A DNA stretch of 64,000 nucleotides, from positions 120,201,001-120,265,000 of the forward strand of contig NC_092520.1 in assembly GCF_037038585.1 (NCBI RefSeq), read 5' to 3'. This stretch comes from Patagioenas fasciata (lineage: Eukaryota > Chordata > Aves > Columbiformes > Columbidae). Each line of letters opens with the position of its first letter. Position 1 is the stretch's first letter. The position numbers and the translations under genes were made by a program. Positions 1-21,495 of this stretch are shown piece by piece. Below the pieces are notes generated by a model, which saw only the letters and a list, made by a program, of their open reading frames with translations, was not told where the DNA came from and made no database searches.

Positions 1-2289
1 ATCTAATCTGTCATTCTGGTGAAACTAGAAATAGCCAGCTGTTGGTAAACTGATTCCTAGGAAGAAGCCTTGTCCAGATGTGATACCCAGCACACATCCA
101 TCTGCCACGAGTGTCAATGGTATGCCCTGTCATCATCAACCACAGGAAAAGAGTTGAGGACAGTGAGCAAATACTCATCCATAGGGCTGTAGGCAGCCTC
201 CCTCAGTGATTAACAACAGGACCCTACCACACCGCTCATTTCATGGTGACTTTGCCTTGCCGCAGGAGGAACGTGCTTTCACATCAAAAGGTTAGAAGAA
301 AAGCTCCCCAAGTGTCCACATCCTGACTAAGAGTGGTTGTTGTGTTTGCTATTCCTGGCAGCAGATTAGGCTCACCTCTCCTTGACTGGATGTTCAACCT
401 CCAGAAGTCCAGTACTTCATTCATGGTACATCTCTGTGGCCATAGGAAGAGGCAGAAGAGGCTGCAGCTGAGAGGGTCTGTCTTACACATGTGGAGAGAT
501 TTTCTCCCCTCTGACAGCTGCCAGGTGTTTTAGCTGTTTTGGAGGTGCTCAGTGAGTGAATCGCTGGGGATGCCCAATGCAGCATACGTGAAATTCTCTG
601 CACTGCATCTCTGCTGCACTTGGTGAGGAGATCTTGTTGGTTCTCATCTGTTTGTGAGACTAACCCACATGCAAGAAAACAAATAGAATAGTTTAGTTTG
701 GAAGGGCCCATCAAAGGTCATCTAGTCCAACCCCCTGCAATGAGCAGGGACATCTTCAACTAGATCAGGTTGCTCAGAGCACCGTCCAGCCTGGCCTGGA
801 ATGTCTCCAGGGATGGGGCATCTACCACCACTCTCAGCAACCTGTCCCAGTGTGTCACCACTTTTTTCTGCATGTCTAGCCTGAATTCTAGTTTAAAACC
901 TTGTCCTGTCATAACAGGCTGAGCTAAAAAGTCTGTCCCCATCCTTCTTATAGGCCTCTTCTAAGTACTGAAATGCCACAATAAGGTGTCCCCAGAACCT
1001 TCTCTTTGCCAGGCTGAACAACCTCAACTCTCTCAGCCTGTCTTCACAGCAGAGGTGTTCCAGCCCTATGATCATTTTTGTGTCCTCTTCTGGCCCCTCT
1101 CCAACAGGTCCATGTCTTTCTTGTACTGCAAGCTCCAGAGGTGGATACAGTACATAGAGCTGTAGGAAGATTTGTCATTCAGGTGGCTCTGCAAATTTTC
1201 ACTGTTTTTGATCCCCAAAGACCTGGATTCATTGCATTCAAATACCATTATTGCACTTTTTAAAACTAAGAAATAACAAACGAGTTGTGTGGCTGCTCGA
1301 AGTTACATGGGAAGCCTCCATGAAAACGGAGATTCAAATCCTCACCTTGTCTCAGGATAACGTTCTAACAGATGGGCATGTCCCCCCCACCTTGCTCCTC
1401 TTCACCAGTTTCCATTCACCTGCTCAGTCCCATGGCTTCCCTGTGGTCACTGAGAACTGAAAACTTCTAATTCCACAGCATAAAACAAGAAACTGCAAAA
1501 ATGAATAGATGTGTGAGATTCTTTTTGTTGGCAATGTTTAGGAATGAAGGTGACAAAGAGAAAATACACAAGAAGCCCAGACAGCTCCTCAGTCCTGGAC
1601 GAGACCCTCACCTCAAAGTGAAGTCCAAACTCTTTGCCTTGAACAGAACATGGGGTTGATGTTCCGTAGCAAAATAGCATCTAATTCTGAAACATCCCAA
1701 TTCACCGTATTCACTCAGTATATACCTTTCTGGGCAACAGTGAGGATGCGTAATGTACACACATGATTGAGTGCATGCATGTGTACTGTGCAGTTAATTC
1801 TTTCAGCTCTTGTGGTGATTGGTCTCTCTAAAAGGATAACCAGTGTAAGAATGACATTGTACAATCAAATGTTGAATGCATTTTTTATTTAAACATTAAG
1901 ATTAAATTACAAAAGCTTCTGGAACAAGGAAAGGATGCCAAGAGGAAAGAGCTGAAAACTCAGATTGCATTTTCTCATTCATTGTGAAAGCAAAACACAT
2001 TGGCAGCAGCAAGGCGTTTTTTTATAGAAAAGTTTCCGATGGACAGTACAAAGACCTTTCTGTCAATATTGTCACTGAAACACCTTGCTGTCATGAAGCA
2101 CATCTTTTTTTCTGATCACACTTCTTGGTGTTGGCTGATCAGTTTTGACTGTGGGAAACAAGTAATAATGATTGCAGAATTACTGTAATTCTTTACTGTT
2201 AATCTCTGCTAATATAACACAATCTTCTTCTTGGGAAAATGTCCAAACATCATTTACTTCACCCTAATTAAAAATGCCTACAGCTGTTG
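1..2289. other. Downstream flank of GABRA5
   Basis: No exon is recognisable on either strand. The stretch contains one CR1 tail (about 683-1160) and otherwise unique AT-rich sequence. GABRG3 would be expected further left by known synteny but none of its exons appear here. Distal 3' UTR isoforms of GABRA5 could reach into 1860-2289, where more AATAAA hexamers occur on the minus strand (for example near 1886). Confidence 0.6.
683..1160 (-). mobile_element. CR1 LINE 3' fragment
   Basis: The plus strand shows the reverse complement of a CR1 tail: a TAGAATAG-type start, then the familiar GGTTGGACTAGATG and CCCTGCTCATTGCAGGGGG blocks read backwards, and further on the segment that encodes RLRELGLFS. 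It is 5' truncated like nearly all CR1 copies. The terminal repeat is degraded, so it is older than the copy at 44318. Confidence 0.85.
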
Positions 2290-3106
2290 TTAAAAGTTTT
2301 ATTTGTACAAGTATGTTCCTAATCTATGTTCATTTCATGCAATATATCTCTAATTTTTAGAATAAATACTGAGAATAATTTGAGAAAATTCCTTGGAATG
2401 CAAAATCCAAACAAATAGCATATTTTCTTTTAAGGGCAAGATTCCACCACCTTTATTTACACAAGTAGCATTCTGCTTCCTATGTTACTTCACTGCAAGC
2501 TAGAGGCTCAAGCAGTGAAAATGCAGCATAGCCCCATTAGGATTTACTGTATTGTATTAACTTCCAATGAAAATTGGGCTGAAAAGTTTTATCTGTGGAG
2601 TAATGCACTAACGTATAACCAGTAAAGGTACTCGAATATAGCCCTATGCTTAGTAATTTGGCACATTTACAACCGGCGTTACTCAGTAACTTATCAGATG
2701 ACAATAGTGGAGCTCTTCTGTAAAATATAGGTTAAGCCTACATTTATATGACTGTACATCTGAAGTATAAAAACCACGATATGTAGTACACTTGAACAGT
2801 TAAAAAATATAACTTATTTTATTTGTAAACTATCAATGCAAGATACTCAGCAGCAAAGAAGCCATGTTCAATGTCTTCTGATCTTTTATAAAGATCTGTT
2901 GCTGTAAGTAATATAATAGTCTCTGAAACATCTGAGGTTACATGTAGAAACAATCAAGGCAATATTATTTGTACATATTATTAAACATGCAAAAAACTTC
3001 CTGAAGAATATTGCCCAAATGTAGAAAGTCATCTGGATCTCAAATTTTCCTTGGTAGCATCTGCTTTGTAAGTATGGCTCACATGTGGCTTTAAGAGTCC
3101 TTCAGT
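2290..3106 (-). other. GABRA5: Probable 3' UTR of GABRA5
   Basis: The sequence left of the stop codon is AT-rich, without repeats I recognise and without coding exons. Minus-strand AATAAA hexamers lie at 2823-2818, 2457-2452 and 2303-2298, about 285, 650 and 805 bases after the stop. The middle one sits inside TGTAAATAAAGG, which also contains a Pumilio-type UGUAAAUA site. I cannot tell which hexamer is used, so the left limit is a guess. Confidence 0.5.
2452..2461 (-). terminator. Candidate polyadenylation hexamer overlapping a Pumilio-type site
   Basis: On the minus strand TGTAAATAAAGG contains UGUAAAUA (2461-2454) and AAUAAA (2457-2452). It is one of three candidate hexamers within 810 bases of the stop codon; use is unproven. 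Confidence 0.3.
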
Positions 3107-3409
3107 TTATTTTGGAGAATTGGCACCTTTAATAACAGGCTCCCTATTCAAATATGTGGCCCAGTAAACTAAGTTAAAAGTTCCAAACAGCACTGGAAAA
3201 ATTATCCGGGACATTTTGTCAATCTTACTGATGCTGTTGTAAGTCTTTTTGCTTTCAGCAGGCTTTTCTTCTGCAGACTTCACTGGAGCAGATGCAGCAT
3301 TTGAGATGACAGATGGGGTTGAGTCCTTTGGCATGTTTGGTGCGGGGGTCATCTTCCCAGTGCTGTAAGTATTAGTTGATTTATTTCCCAGCAAATCACG
3401 CTCTTTTTT
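3107..3409 (-). CDS. GABRA5: GABRA5 coding exon 9: cytoplasmic loop, TM4 and stop
   Basis: The last exon encodes residues 364-463 and a TAA stop at 3109-3107. Residues 364-430 are the variable TM3-TM4 loop, rich in K, S, T and P ([20 protein letters not shown]); in alpha-5 this loop is known to bind radixin, which holds the receptor outside synapses. TM4 (about 431-451) reads [20 protein letters not shown] and the tail is [13 protein letters not shown], matching the mammalian alpha-5 tail but for one or two residues. The acceptor is ACGCTGCAG|AAA at 3411-3410. The loop differs most from mammals at residues 384-407, as usual for this region. Confidence 0.97.
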   Translation of the reverse strand, partial: KKERDLLGNKSTNTYSTGKMTPAPNMPKDSTPSVISNAASAPVKSAEEKPAESKKTYNSISKIDKMSRIIFPVLFGTFNLVYWATYLNREPVIKGANSPK

Positions 3410-11655
<8,246 letters not shown>

Positions 11656-11799
11656 CTGTACTGGTACTGATGTTCTCAGTTCCTACAGTTTGTCCCATCA
11701 GGTGGTACTGGTTAAGTCGTGAACCGTCTTCGGCCACCACCACAGATGTTGTGGTCGTATTAGTCCACACATAGATTACTTCAGAATTGGGGTAAGCAT
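11656..11799 (-). CDS. GABRA5: GABRA5 coding exon 6 (144 bp): loop F and loop C
   Basis: The exon encodes residues 195-241, [20 protein letters not shown] through [20 protein letters not shown] and ENISTST, with split codons at both ends (Y194 and G242). It covers the loop F and loop C side of the extracellular domain; the [13 protein letters not shown] block is strongly conserved among alpha subunits. Sequons are visible at N207-T-T and N236-I-S. Residues 207-211 read NTTTT where human alpha-5, as I recall it, reads NGSTK, so the sequon is kept but the loop has changed. The acceptor is TTGACAG|AT at 11801-11800; the donor is AGTACAG|GTAGGG at 11655. Confidence 0.95.
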
Positions 11800-14700
11800 C
11801 TGTCAACAAGGGGGAAAAAAGACAGTGATGAGCAAAAAACACTGTGTAATATTGTAGTGGATCCTTAAATGATAAATGGTGGGGAGAGGGAAGAATGGAG
11901 GAGTGAGAGTGAATGGAGAAAAACAAATAAAGATGATATAATCGTGTTCCCATATGCCCAGCTCAAAAAATATTAGGTTGAAGCCTTCTAATATAACAGA
12001 TGTGTGGGATGGTTTGTCAAAGCCTGGAACAGAGGAGGTATAAATATAATCCATCACAACCACTCAATTTGTGGAAAAGCAGCTCAGACCCATACTCACC
12101 TAGCTGGCAGCTCCTAAGCCCCAGCAAGTTTCAAAAGGCATTTTGCCAAAATCACTTCTCAAAAGGACTTAGGCACCTTAAGTGCTTGGACAACATGGAT
12201 CTTCTGTGTCTCGTCCCGTCTCCAAGATAAAATACTAAGTGATGCCATGTGCAAGTGTGGGGTCTGGTGTGTGTGTGCTGACTTTGAGATACACACATGT
12301 AGATCGGGGGGAGGTCTTGCTTGCAGAGCGTGGTTGGAGATAAAGGAATCTAGGATGTGAGTGCTGGTGATGCTGAGGAGCGGAGACAGGATTCAGGGGT
12401 GAGAATGCATGAAGGAGAGCAGGAACAGGGGGTTGTGTGTACCAGAGCAAATGGGTGGTGGTGTGGAAACACCTGAACACCTGGAGGTGCAAAAGGGATA
12501 AGATGTCTCTCTCATTCATTCAGAAGTCCTAGGAAATAAAGGTGGTGGTAACACCGCCAACTCCGTCCTTCCTTTAGAAATGTTGCTGTTATTTTTAATG
12601 CCGTAGCCCTTGGAGTAATTATGGTATTATGAAGGAATTTCTGTTTTCTTTTGGAAAGAGAATCCATGTTGGTTTTATTTTGTAAGCCTTCTCTGCAGAT
12701 AAAGCCTCAAAAAATCCAGGTGCTGACTATATATTTAAATATATATTTATTTACTATAACTAGATCTCACACTTTTTAGAGCACTCTAATCATTGAAAGC
12801 TTTCAGGAAACATTACTGCAGGCATGATACATTAGGCTGGAGTCCCTTGTACTAAAACCTCTGAAGAGCAGGCAAGGCTCACTTTCCAAATAGGAGGTGA
12901 AATGCAGTCTATAATTTTGGGGTGCAGAATGTTTCCTTCTGGAAAAACTTGCATCCCAGTTCAGTGCAATCTGTGCAGGAGGCAACACAAGGCGGCTTTC
13001 CAGAAAGGACCTGAGAGTCAAGAGCAAGAGGTTAGATTGAAGGATCATGCATACTGGCTACATCAGACTGCGAGTTTTGTTTGCTAGAGCTATGAAGCTG
13101 TCTTGGAAAGCTGCAACTCCATGGAGGACTTAAAACTTTTCACAGACAGTGGGTCAACGTGAGCTGAAGCACTGCGATGGCAAGAAATACGCAAAGGTGG
13201 TCCCTGGATCCATACAACCAGGAGTGTCAAGCAGAAAATGGGAAGTGATGCTGGTTCAGGTTAAGAGCATGTGTGTGTAGCACAACAAGCTGCAGATCAC
13301 TTAGACGCTGGAGCAGGTGGCAGGGAAGAAAGCAGCATTTTATTTTCCCTGCTGTTAATCTTCTCATGGTAGAAAGCATTGCCAGAGGCAGGTCACTAGG
13401 CTGCATACACCTGTGGTCTGACCGTTCATGCGTATTCATACATTGTTGTCCACATTTCAGAAAAGATATGGAAATAATGAGGACAGAGAGGGGGAAAGAG
13501 TTCAAAAGAGGGTCACAAGTATCTCCAGAGACTGAAAAACAAGTCATAATTTGAAGCTTAAGGAGCTCAGCTTAGCTCATTGACAAGAAAATGAGACATG
13601 ACTCAAGTGCCGAGTATAGATACTTGCATACAGAAAAGATAACTAAAACCCAGTGAAGCTCTCTTATTACTGACGAAAAGAAAACAAAAATTCGGTACCT
13701 CAAAGATGGTTTGGGGCAGATTCACATGAAGAACGGGATACAATTTCCTAGCTGGGGGGCTAACTAAACAGTGGATAACCTTCTGAGCAAAAAATCATGG
13801 AGTACTGTCACTAGAAATATAATAATAGGATGAGATTTTTTTTTTGTCACATATCTGACAGTTGCTGCTGCTGTATTCACGGCTGGAGATGATCCAGGCT
13901 TTGGTTCTACGAATCCTCCATCCCTTGTTAGCCATGCAGCCATGCAGAGCTGCCCACACACCTTCCATGTGCTTGTATTTGTAGCTGTGCAGTAAAATTA
14001 CTGTAATTACATCTCGTGATCCGCTTTGAAAGGCTAAGAAAGAAATTCTTCCCTATTTCAAAATATTTGCATTGCAAAAAGTGATAGAATTTCATGTTCC
14101 CTTTAGAAGTGAGATGCTTTCTCATCTCAGACATTATTACAAGTTCACAACATGTTGTAAATAATTCCAAAGCCAAATCTGCAGAAGTAGGAGATGGGTC
14201 TGTTTAAAAAAGTGCTGCAGAAAGCCCTCATTTTAAATGCTTTTCAGGTGTATCTTGTTCATGTGCTGATATTCCCAGTGAATGCTGGATTTGTGTGGGT
14301 ATATTTGGTATTGCTAAAGATTTTGATTTTTACCTATGCTACTTCCTATGGGAAAAAAAACCACATTGCACTTCTTGCTGGGATGATCCTGATCCACCTC
14401 AGCAGTTCCCTGTTACTGCAAGGATTCCAAGCACTGGGCTAATTGGGTTTGTCCTGTTTTCTGCCAACAACCCACAATAATTCAACCTGACTAGACACTT
14501 CCTGGAGAGAGCACTGTAACTAAATTCCACTGAAATTGCCACTACACAAGAACATAGGCCTGTAAGGTTTAACAAGTATTCAGATGCTTTAGTTTTCTTG
14601 CTCTCCCTAGCCTTGGAGATCCTAAAATAAATCAGTGCCTCTGTTTTGAATTGTAGCTTTTACCGGGTACTTAAATACATGTACTAGTACAGGGTTGGAA

Positions 14701-16719
14701 AGCTCCTACTCTGGAGAAGTCCAGCACTTCCTCCTGTAAGACAGTATCTGTAATTCAGAGACCAGAAGTGCCAAAACTCCACCCAGATCCTGCAGGTATG
14801 CCCAAGGGAGAAGAGCCCAGTTGGTAGAGGATCTTTGTGCAGGAACAGGATGGTTGTAGTCAGGGCTTTAAGACACAGTAGGGTGGCAGATGTGTCACTG
14901 CAGAGCCTACCCCAAGTCAATGCTCCCTGCAGTGATTTCCCCCCCTCTAAAGAAGTCTGTCAACATCAGGAATAATATGAATTTACCCCAGTCTAGAGAT
15001 AATCTATTGTGCAGGATCACATATATTATATGATTCTCATATGTCTTCCATGCAAACATAAGAAAACAGGGTCTGTGTTTTAAAAAGCTATAATATAAGA
15101 TTTTTGACTTAGTGTCTCCTTTCCTCACTATAGACCAGGCTCTGAGTGTCTAAGCCTCCTTGGGAGGAAGAGAAGAATTGAGAAAACGTCAAAACATGAA
15201 TGTGACTGTAAAAAGATATAGCCACCCCCTCAGTCCATCCGCACCCTTGAGAGAAACTTACAGTTCTTACAGGAAAAGGCCACCCCATGCATCCTGGTGT
15301 GGTAGCTGAATCACTGACCATCTCTTTCTTGGTCACCTAGATAAACTCCAGGCAGATAAACCTGTGTACTCATAGCAGGTAGCTGTCTTCCTACCTCAAA
15401 CTTTCTGTCATGTCCTTCCAGAAACCTCAAACTCCAATTATCTCAAACTTGACTACCAAAAGCTCCAGCTCTGCTGCTGATAACCCATGAAGTATAATTA
15501 GGCACAGTCATATTGAAAGCTGAAAGCGTAGGTGGTCTAGAATAATGTCATTTTGCTATCGGGATAGAGCATGTGATAATGGAGAGATGCTATTATTCAC
15601 TGTCATACCAAATTGTGTAAAAACCTTCCTCCACTTAAGCAAAGCTTCCAGTAGGCTGCCTACCAGCCAGGTTTGCTGAAGGACTGAAGAACTTCAGCTC
15701 ATCCTTTCTAAAGTTATAAGAGAGGTTTACTGCTGATTAGGGAATAAAGCCCTCACCTATTCTACCTGGTATGCATAGGAGGGACAAGGAGTGTCCCAAA
15801 GGGTGATAGAAAAACATAGTAGAGGTTTTGAGTTAGCAAGCTGGGAGAATGCTGCTGGTGTTGCTGTGAAGGCAAACTCAAATTCAAAGCCACTGAAAAT
15901 CCAAGTGAGACTGTTTGGTGTTTATTCTACTTTAAGAAAGTAGGCTTCTTCTGTTATTATGAATCCAAATAATTAATTTGGTGTTCTTTACAATCATTTT
16001 GCTGGCTTGCCAAAGAAAGGGGGAAGCCTCGTTAAATTATTCTTTCTCTTCTAAGATCACTGTTTCAAAAAGAAAAAAAAAAAGTAGCAGTTCAGATAAA
16101 CAGCTAAAATTACAGAGAGGTGTAATTTTATTAAAAGTGAGAAAATGACAACAGACATTTATTTTTAGTGGACATTTGATAAATGGCTGCAGGCTTATCA
16201 TCTACCAGGATGATGAAATAAGTAATTTCTTCTCATATCTGTTTATTGATGAGCAGATCCATTTTTCTACATCTTAACGTCCAACGCACACCACACAATA
16301 TAAAACTGGTAAAGATGTCCCTTGCACTCCTCACACCCTCTTCCTGCCTTCATATGTCTGGCAAGAAAAATGTGACATGGTCTTTCTTACACCAGTGAAC
16401 GGAGGGCAGGGGCCCAACTGCAGCCAAATGAAGGAAATGCATTAAGACAAAGTCTGACAAACCAGAGCAGCCAGTTGGTGAGACCTGGGGGATCCCCGCC
16501 ATTCCTTCTGGCACTGAGGGGCGCCCAGTTTTCCCTGTTCTCATTTATGAATGAAATAGTAAGAGTATTGCAGCATTCTCCCACACGTTCATCAGGCAGC
16601 CCACAAGCAAGGAGCCTTCTCCTGACACTGCCCCCACCACAGGGCAGCAGTGGCACCTGTGGCTGCTGACAGACACTCTCCCTCTCCCTCTCTTTCTCCT
16701 CCACATTGCAATAAACTCA

Positions 16720-16803
16720 AGAAACAAACAAACAAACAAACAACAACAAAAACAAACAAAAACTAAAACAAACCCAACCCCAACAACAAACAAACAAACG
16801 AAA
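16720..16803. repeat. CAAA/CAA-type simple repeat
   Basis: Repeated ACAAACAAACAAACAA interrupted by CAACAACAA and CCCAACCCC. A pyrimidine-rich CTCTCCCTCTCCC stretch lies just left of it (16672-16703). Confidence 0.9.
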
Positions 16804-18191
16804 CCCAGTACTTCTTGGTTCCTTAATAAACCCGAATGTGGATGTCTGAGTCCAAATGTTGAGTTCACAGGACCCAAAAGTATTTTTAGGACTGACTTTT
16901 TGAAGCTATAACCCATAACAAAAATTAAAAAATCGACACTGATGTCTGCCAGTAAGTTTTCATATCTGCAAGGCAGGAAACAATCTAGGCAAAAAGAATC
17001 CTCTCCAAAACACCACCCCCAACCCTTTGACAGACCTCACAGGAAGCCATAAAAGCGGTTCCTGGATAATGAAATGAAGGCAATCTGTGAAATGTGGGAT
17101 CTGTGTGCATGGGTGCCCACCCTGCATGCTTGAGTTGCATTCCACAATTAAACAAACCTTTTATCCGCAAACCATGGCCAGAACTTTCCTTTCAGAATTA
17201 CGCTAGTTGGAGGCTGAATTAACTTAGAGAGATACTGTACAAAGATGCTTTTTGGCTTGTTTTCTGTGTTATTCATTACTATTTTGCAGTTACATAGCCG
17301 TTATCGTCACGATATTTAGTACATTCCACAGGATCATCAGGCTGCCAGATCCCGGGAGTATTGCTCATCTCCATCAAAGCCTGTTGATTGTGAAAGATGC
17401 GCACAAATGGACAGCTTTTTTAGAAGCTCTACTTACGTTCTGAATATGCATATAAATATCTATCTTTCTATCTTATCTATCCGTTAATGTATTTGACTCA
17501 CTTAGAGGCTGTTAGACAACTCAGCAGAGATCCAGATTACAACCTCTCCAAGACTTCTGCAGGCAGTAAAACAGTGCTGCTACTAAGCCATAATGTGTCA
17601 GCTGGAATTTTAAGAGTCAGGCTGGGTTGCTTCTGGTTTGTGCACAGATACTTTTTAACCTGTTATAAAACACCTGTCAATGGTTGCGCCTACGCAGCTG
17701 AGGTCAGATTTGAGCTCTTTAATTGGAATTTCCCACTAAATTGAGTTATAAGAATGAATTGATGTACAAATGAGACCACTTTATAGGAAAACTAATGAAA
17801 AAGAGATCTAGTAAAAATGCAATTTTAAATATAAAAATAACAAGACAGTGCTAAATATGCATGGACTGGGTCTAGGGGAAATAACTTTTATAACAGTAAA
17901 TTATTAAAGTAAAATAGCAATTTAAATAGTAAGAGAAATGTATTCATATATTAAATGATTAAGAGCATAAAATGAACCTTTGCCATAGAGTGATGAATTC
18001 TGCTGTTCTTGGGAGAATGTGTGGGTTATGGAAATTACTTTAGGGACCTGAAATCACCAGAACAAAGACTGATCATTTAATCTGGCATGAGCTTAAAGCA
18101 TATGGACAAACATCATGCATTATTTTAAATATGTGCCATGGACAAGAAGCACAATGTATGTAAATACACAGATTATAAATTCAGATAACAC

Positions 18192-18700
18192 AAAATCACA
18201 AAATGGTTTGGGCTGGAAGGCATCTCTGGAGATCATCTAGTCCTACCTCCTGCTCAAGCAGGGAGACCGAATACAGGTTTTCCAGGACTATGCCCAGTCA
18301 GGTTCTAAACATCTCCATGGATGGAGACTTCACAAACCTCTCTGGCCAACCTGTTCCAGGACTCAGTCAACTCCACAGTAAAAACATGGGGTTTTTTGTG
18401 TTCAGCTGGAATTCCATGTTTTTTAATTTGTGCCCACTGTCCTTTGTCCTGCCAGCGGGCACCACCGAGCAAAGCCTGGCTGCCTCTTCTTCATTGCATC
18501 TCATCATGTATTTATACAGATAGATTGGGTTCCCTGAGCTTTCTCCAGGCTGAACAGTTCCAGCTCCCTCAGCCTCTTTAGATAGGAGTGATGCTCCCAT
18601 CCCTAAACAATCTTTTTGGCCCTGTGCTAGACTTGCTTCCCAAATCTGTACTCCTCTTGAACTGGGGAGCTCAGAATGGGGCACAGTGCTCCAGATGTGA
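18192..18700 (-). mobile_element. CR1 LINE 3' fragment (diverged subfamily)
   Basis: It begins with AATCACAAAATGGTTTGGGC on the plus strand and continues through the leucine/serine-rich CTGAACAGTTCCAGCTCCCT block, as in CR1 tails. It differs from the copies at 21080, 27850 and 44318 (CTCCTGCTCAAGCAGGGAGA in place of CCCTGCAATGAGCAGGGACA), so it belongs to another subfamily. It is in sense orientation to GABRA5. Confidence 0.85.
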
Positions 18701-21079
18701 GTAGAAATGAAATGCTCAGAATGGAACTTTTTTGGAATGGCACAGTATCATGTAGGTGGGACAACGGATGACATCCAAGGAGGAGATTATTCACGGACTT
18801 GAAACAATTCTTGTATGAAAACTGACGACAAAAGTTAATAGGACACCAATCCCAACAAGTGGTATGAAGTTCAGCATTACTAAAATGATCGTTTCTGTCC
18901 TTCCTGAAGTTACAATAAAAATATAATTTGGTAACATAGACAGTATTTTATATCTTTTCCCAATACACAGTTTCATTTGATCTTGCTGTCAGTTTCTGCA
19001 GGGAATGGACTAGGATGTTCTGAAAAATGTGTCAGACAGGTCTCGAGAGACTTCATTACTAAGCAACACTAATATACTACACTGATCATCCCTAAAAAAA
19101 TAAAGCCTTAAGTTAGGTCAAAATTACTCTGCTTCCAAACGTTACCTTATAAGTCACCTCAGGAAAAGGTGGGAATAGGAATGTGACAGAAGTGTCTATG
19201 GCTTGGAAGTGAAATGGAAGCACAGACTGTACCCACAAGGCGGTGAGACATACAGAACTGAAGATGCCTGTGAAATCCATTTTGAGACACACAGTTTTGT
19301 GAAAGCCATTTTCTTCGCCTTTTTAAGGCAAGTGACAAGGGGAAGGTCCTGCTTGATTCTAGCAGTTCCAGTTCATGGGGAAAAACTCTAAATGTGACCC
19401 AACTGAAAGCTCAAAAATATAAAGGAAAAAAAAAAATCAACAGCAACCTTATGATTTTGTCTGAAAGCAACTGTGATTTTGGAGGTGTGACTCATTACTA
19501 GCATAGGCAAGGCTGCTGACTGCTTTAATACAATAAATTCACTATTTACAAGCTGGTACACTAAATCACAGTCATACCAATGATGAATATAACATGAATA
19601 CTAATGAACAGTTGTCCTGATAATTCACTTGGACAGAGTCCCTTCATAGGACACTATTGCACTGTTTAAGAAGAACCTTGAGTAAGAGCTGTGCAGAGCA
19701 ATACAGAACGTCTCTCCAGGATGACTGTGGAGAGCGTGTAGCAATTGGAGCGATCCCCCTTAAAGAGGTGTGCATATTTGCCACCATGCAAGCAGTATCA
19801 CTGGTGACAGCCTCATCTCTTCCCTGCCCCATCCTGCTTGCCCAAGTGGCCACAGGGGAGAAATCAGAGTAGTGCATCAATTCCCCAGGCACTGTGACTG
19901 CCATGACTAGGACTGACTCCTTGCTGTGAAATCTGACAATATAGGCACCTGGATTAAAAACCAGGCATGGAACACTGAATCGAGCTGTGTGTCCTGGCAC
20001 AGCAGGTTCTCAGACTTCACTCTGGGAGCTGACGTTAGGGAGCAGGTGTTGTTTTCTTTCTTTCACCTCTTCTCATGTCTTCCTATCATTGGAATCAGCA
20101 TTTATAATACAGCTTCTTGCTTTATTTTCAGATTTAGTGGTAGCTGTCTCAATCTAGAACTGATCTGAGAATTCATCTTACACTACATTTAATGGTGGGT
20201 ACACAACTGCTTTTCGTATGGAACACATCAGAATCTGGTATTCCAGCCTTGGATGCTTGACTTTTTTCTCTTATGGCCAGTATAAATATCCAGTGCAAGA
20301 GGACTAGAGCAATAGAGTAGTAGGATGGGATGGGGTGATATTTAAAAATTTGAAATACCCTGGGACCTTCCTGACCCTATGTTGGTCTTTGTAGTCCAGG
20401 CATACAGTAATTCCAAATCAGTCGGCCAGTTTGAGCTCTGTGCTAACATTTAATGAACTTTGAATTTGCAATCACAATATTAGGCAGCTATATTAACTGC
20501 TTCATTAGAAAAAACAGCATGGTCATGAAGATGTTAGAGATTTAATTTACTTTTTTTGCAAGGCAAACAAAAGTATCCTCCAAAGTGTGACTGACACCAT
20601 TACCCACTTTGCATAGTATCTTACTCTCTAAGCAGTCTTGATTGCAGTGGTCCACTCATTTTGCAAGCTGCCCACTTAATATCAACAAAGCTAATACAAT
20701 CAGCTCTGCAGGTGTATCACTGGAGTTTCTTTTGAGAAATTCAGAGTGGATTTTAGAAAATACTCCATTTGATCTTGTTGTGAAGGCTGCCTTCAGCCTT
20801 CACTAACACAGTATTTTTGGCCACCTCACCATAATCAACAGACGTTTTTCCCACCCTCTTGAGTGGCACCAGGAACTCACCCATCATAGCCAGCCTATCT
20901 GTTGAGCTACCATTCAAAGCACCGTCACTTATATATCAGTATGATCTGAAACCAGCCAGGAGAGATTGGGACTACTTGCAGAACTAAATGTGTACCTTTG
21001 TTTCTGAAACCAGTCCCTTAATGAAGAAATCTACAAATCTCAGAAGTACTGCTGCATTAATAACACTGTGCAAATGCAG

Positions 21080-21495
21080 AATCATGGAATCATAGAATGG
21101 TGTGGGTTGGAAGAGACCTTCAAAGCTCATCCAGTCCAACCCCCTGCAATGAGCAGGGACATCTTCAACTAGATCAGGTTGCTCAGAGCCCTGTCCAGCC
21201 TGGCCTGGAATGTCTCCAGGGATGGGGCATCCACCACCTCTATGGGAAACGTGGGCCAGTGTTTCACCACCCTCATCGTAAAAAAATTTCTTCCTCATGT
21301 CTAGCCTGAATCTCCACTCTTTTAGTTTAAAACTGTTACTCCTTGTGCTATTGCAACAAGTGCGTCCCCATCTTTCTTACAGGCCCCTTTTAAGTAATGA
21401 AAGGCTACAATAAGGTCTCCCCAGAGACTTCTCCAGGCTGAACCCTAGCTCTCTCAGCCTGTCCTCACAGGAGAGGTGTTCCATACCCAATAGGT
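21080..21495 (-). mobile_element. CR1 LINE 3' fragment
   Basis: It carries the ATCATGGAATCATAGAATGG terminal octamer repeat and the CCAACCCCCTGCAATGAGCA block, followed by CAGGCTGAACCCTAGCTCTC. It is closely similar to, and inverted with respect to, the copies at 27850-28257 and 44318-44597. Sense to GABRA5. Confidence 0.92.
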
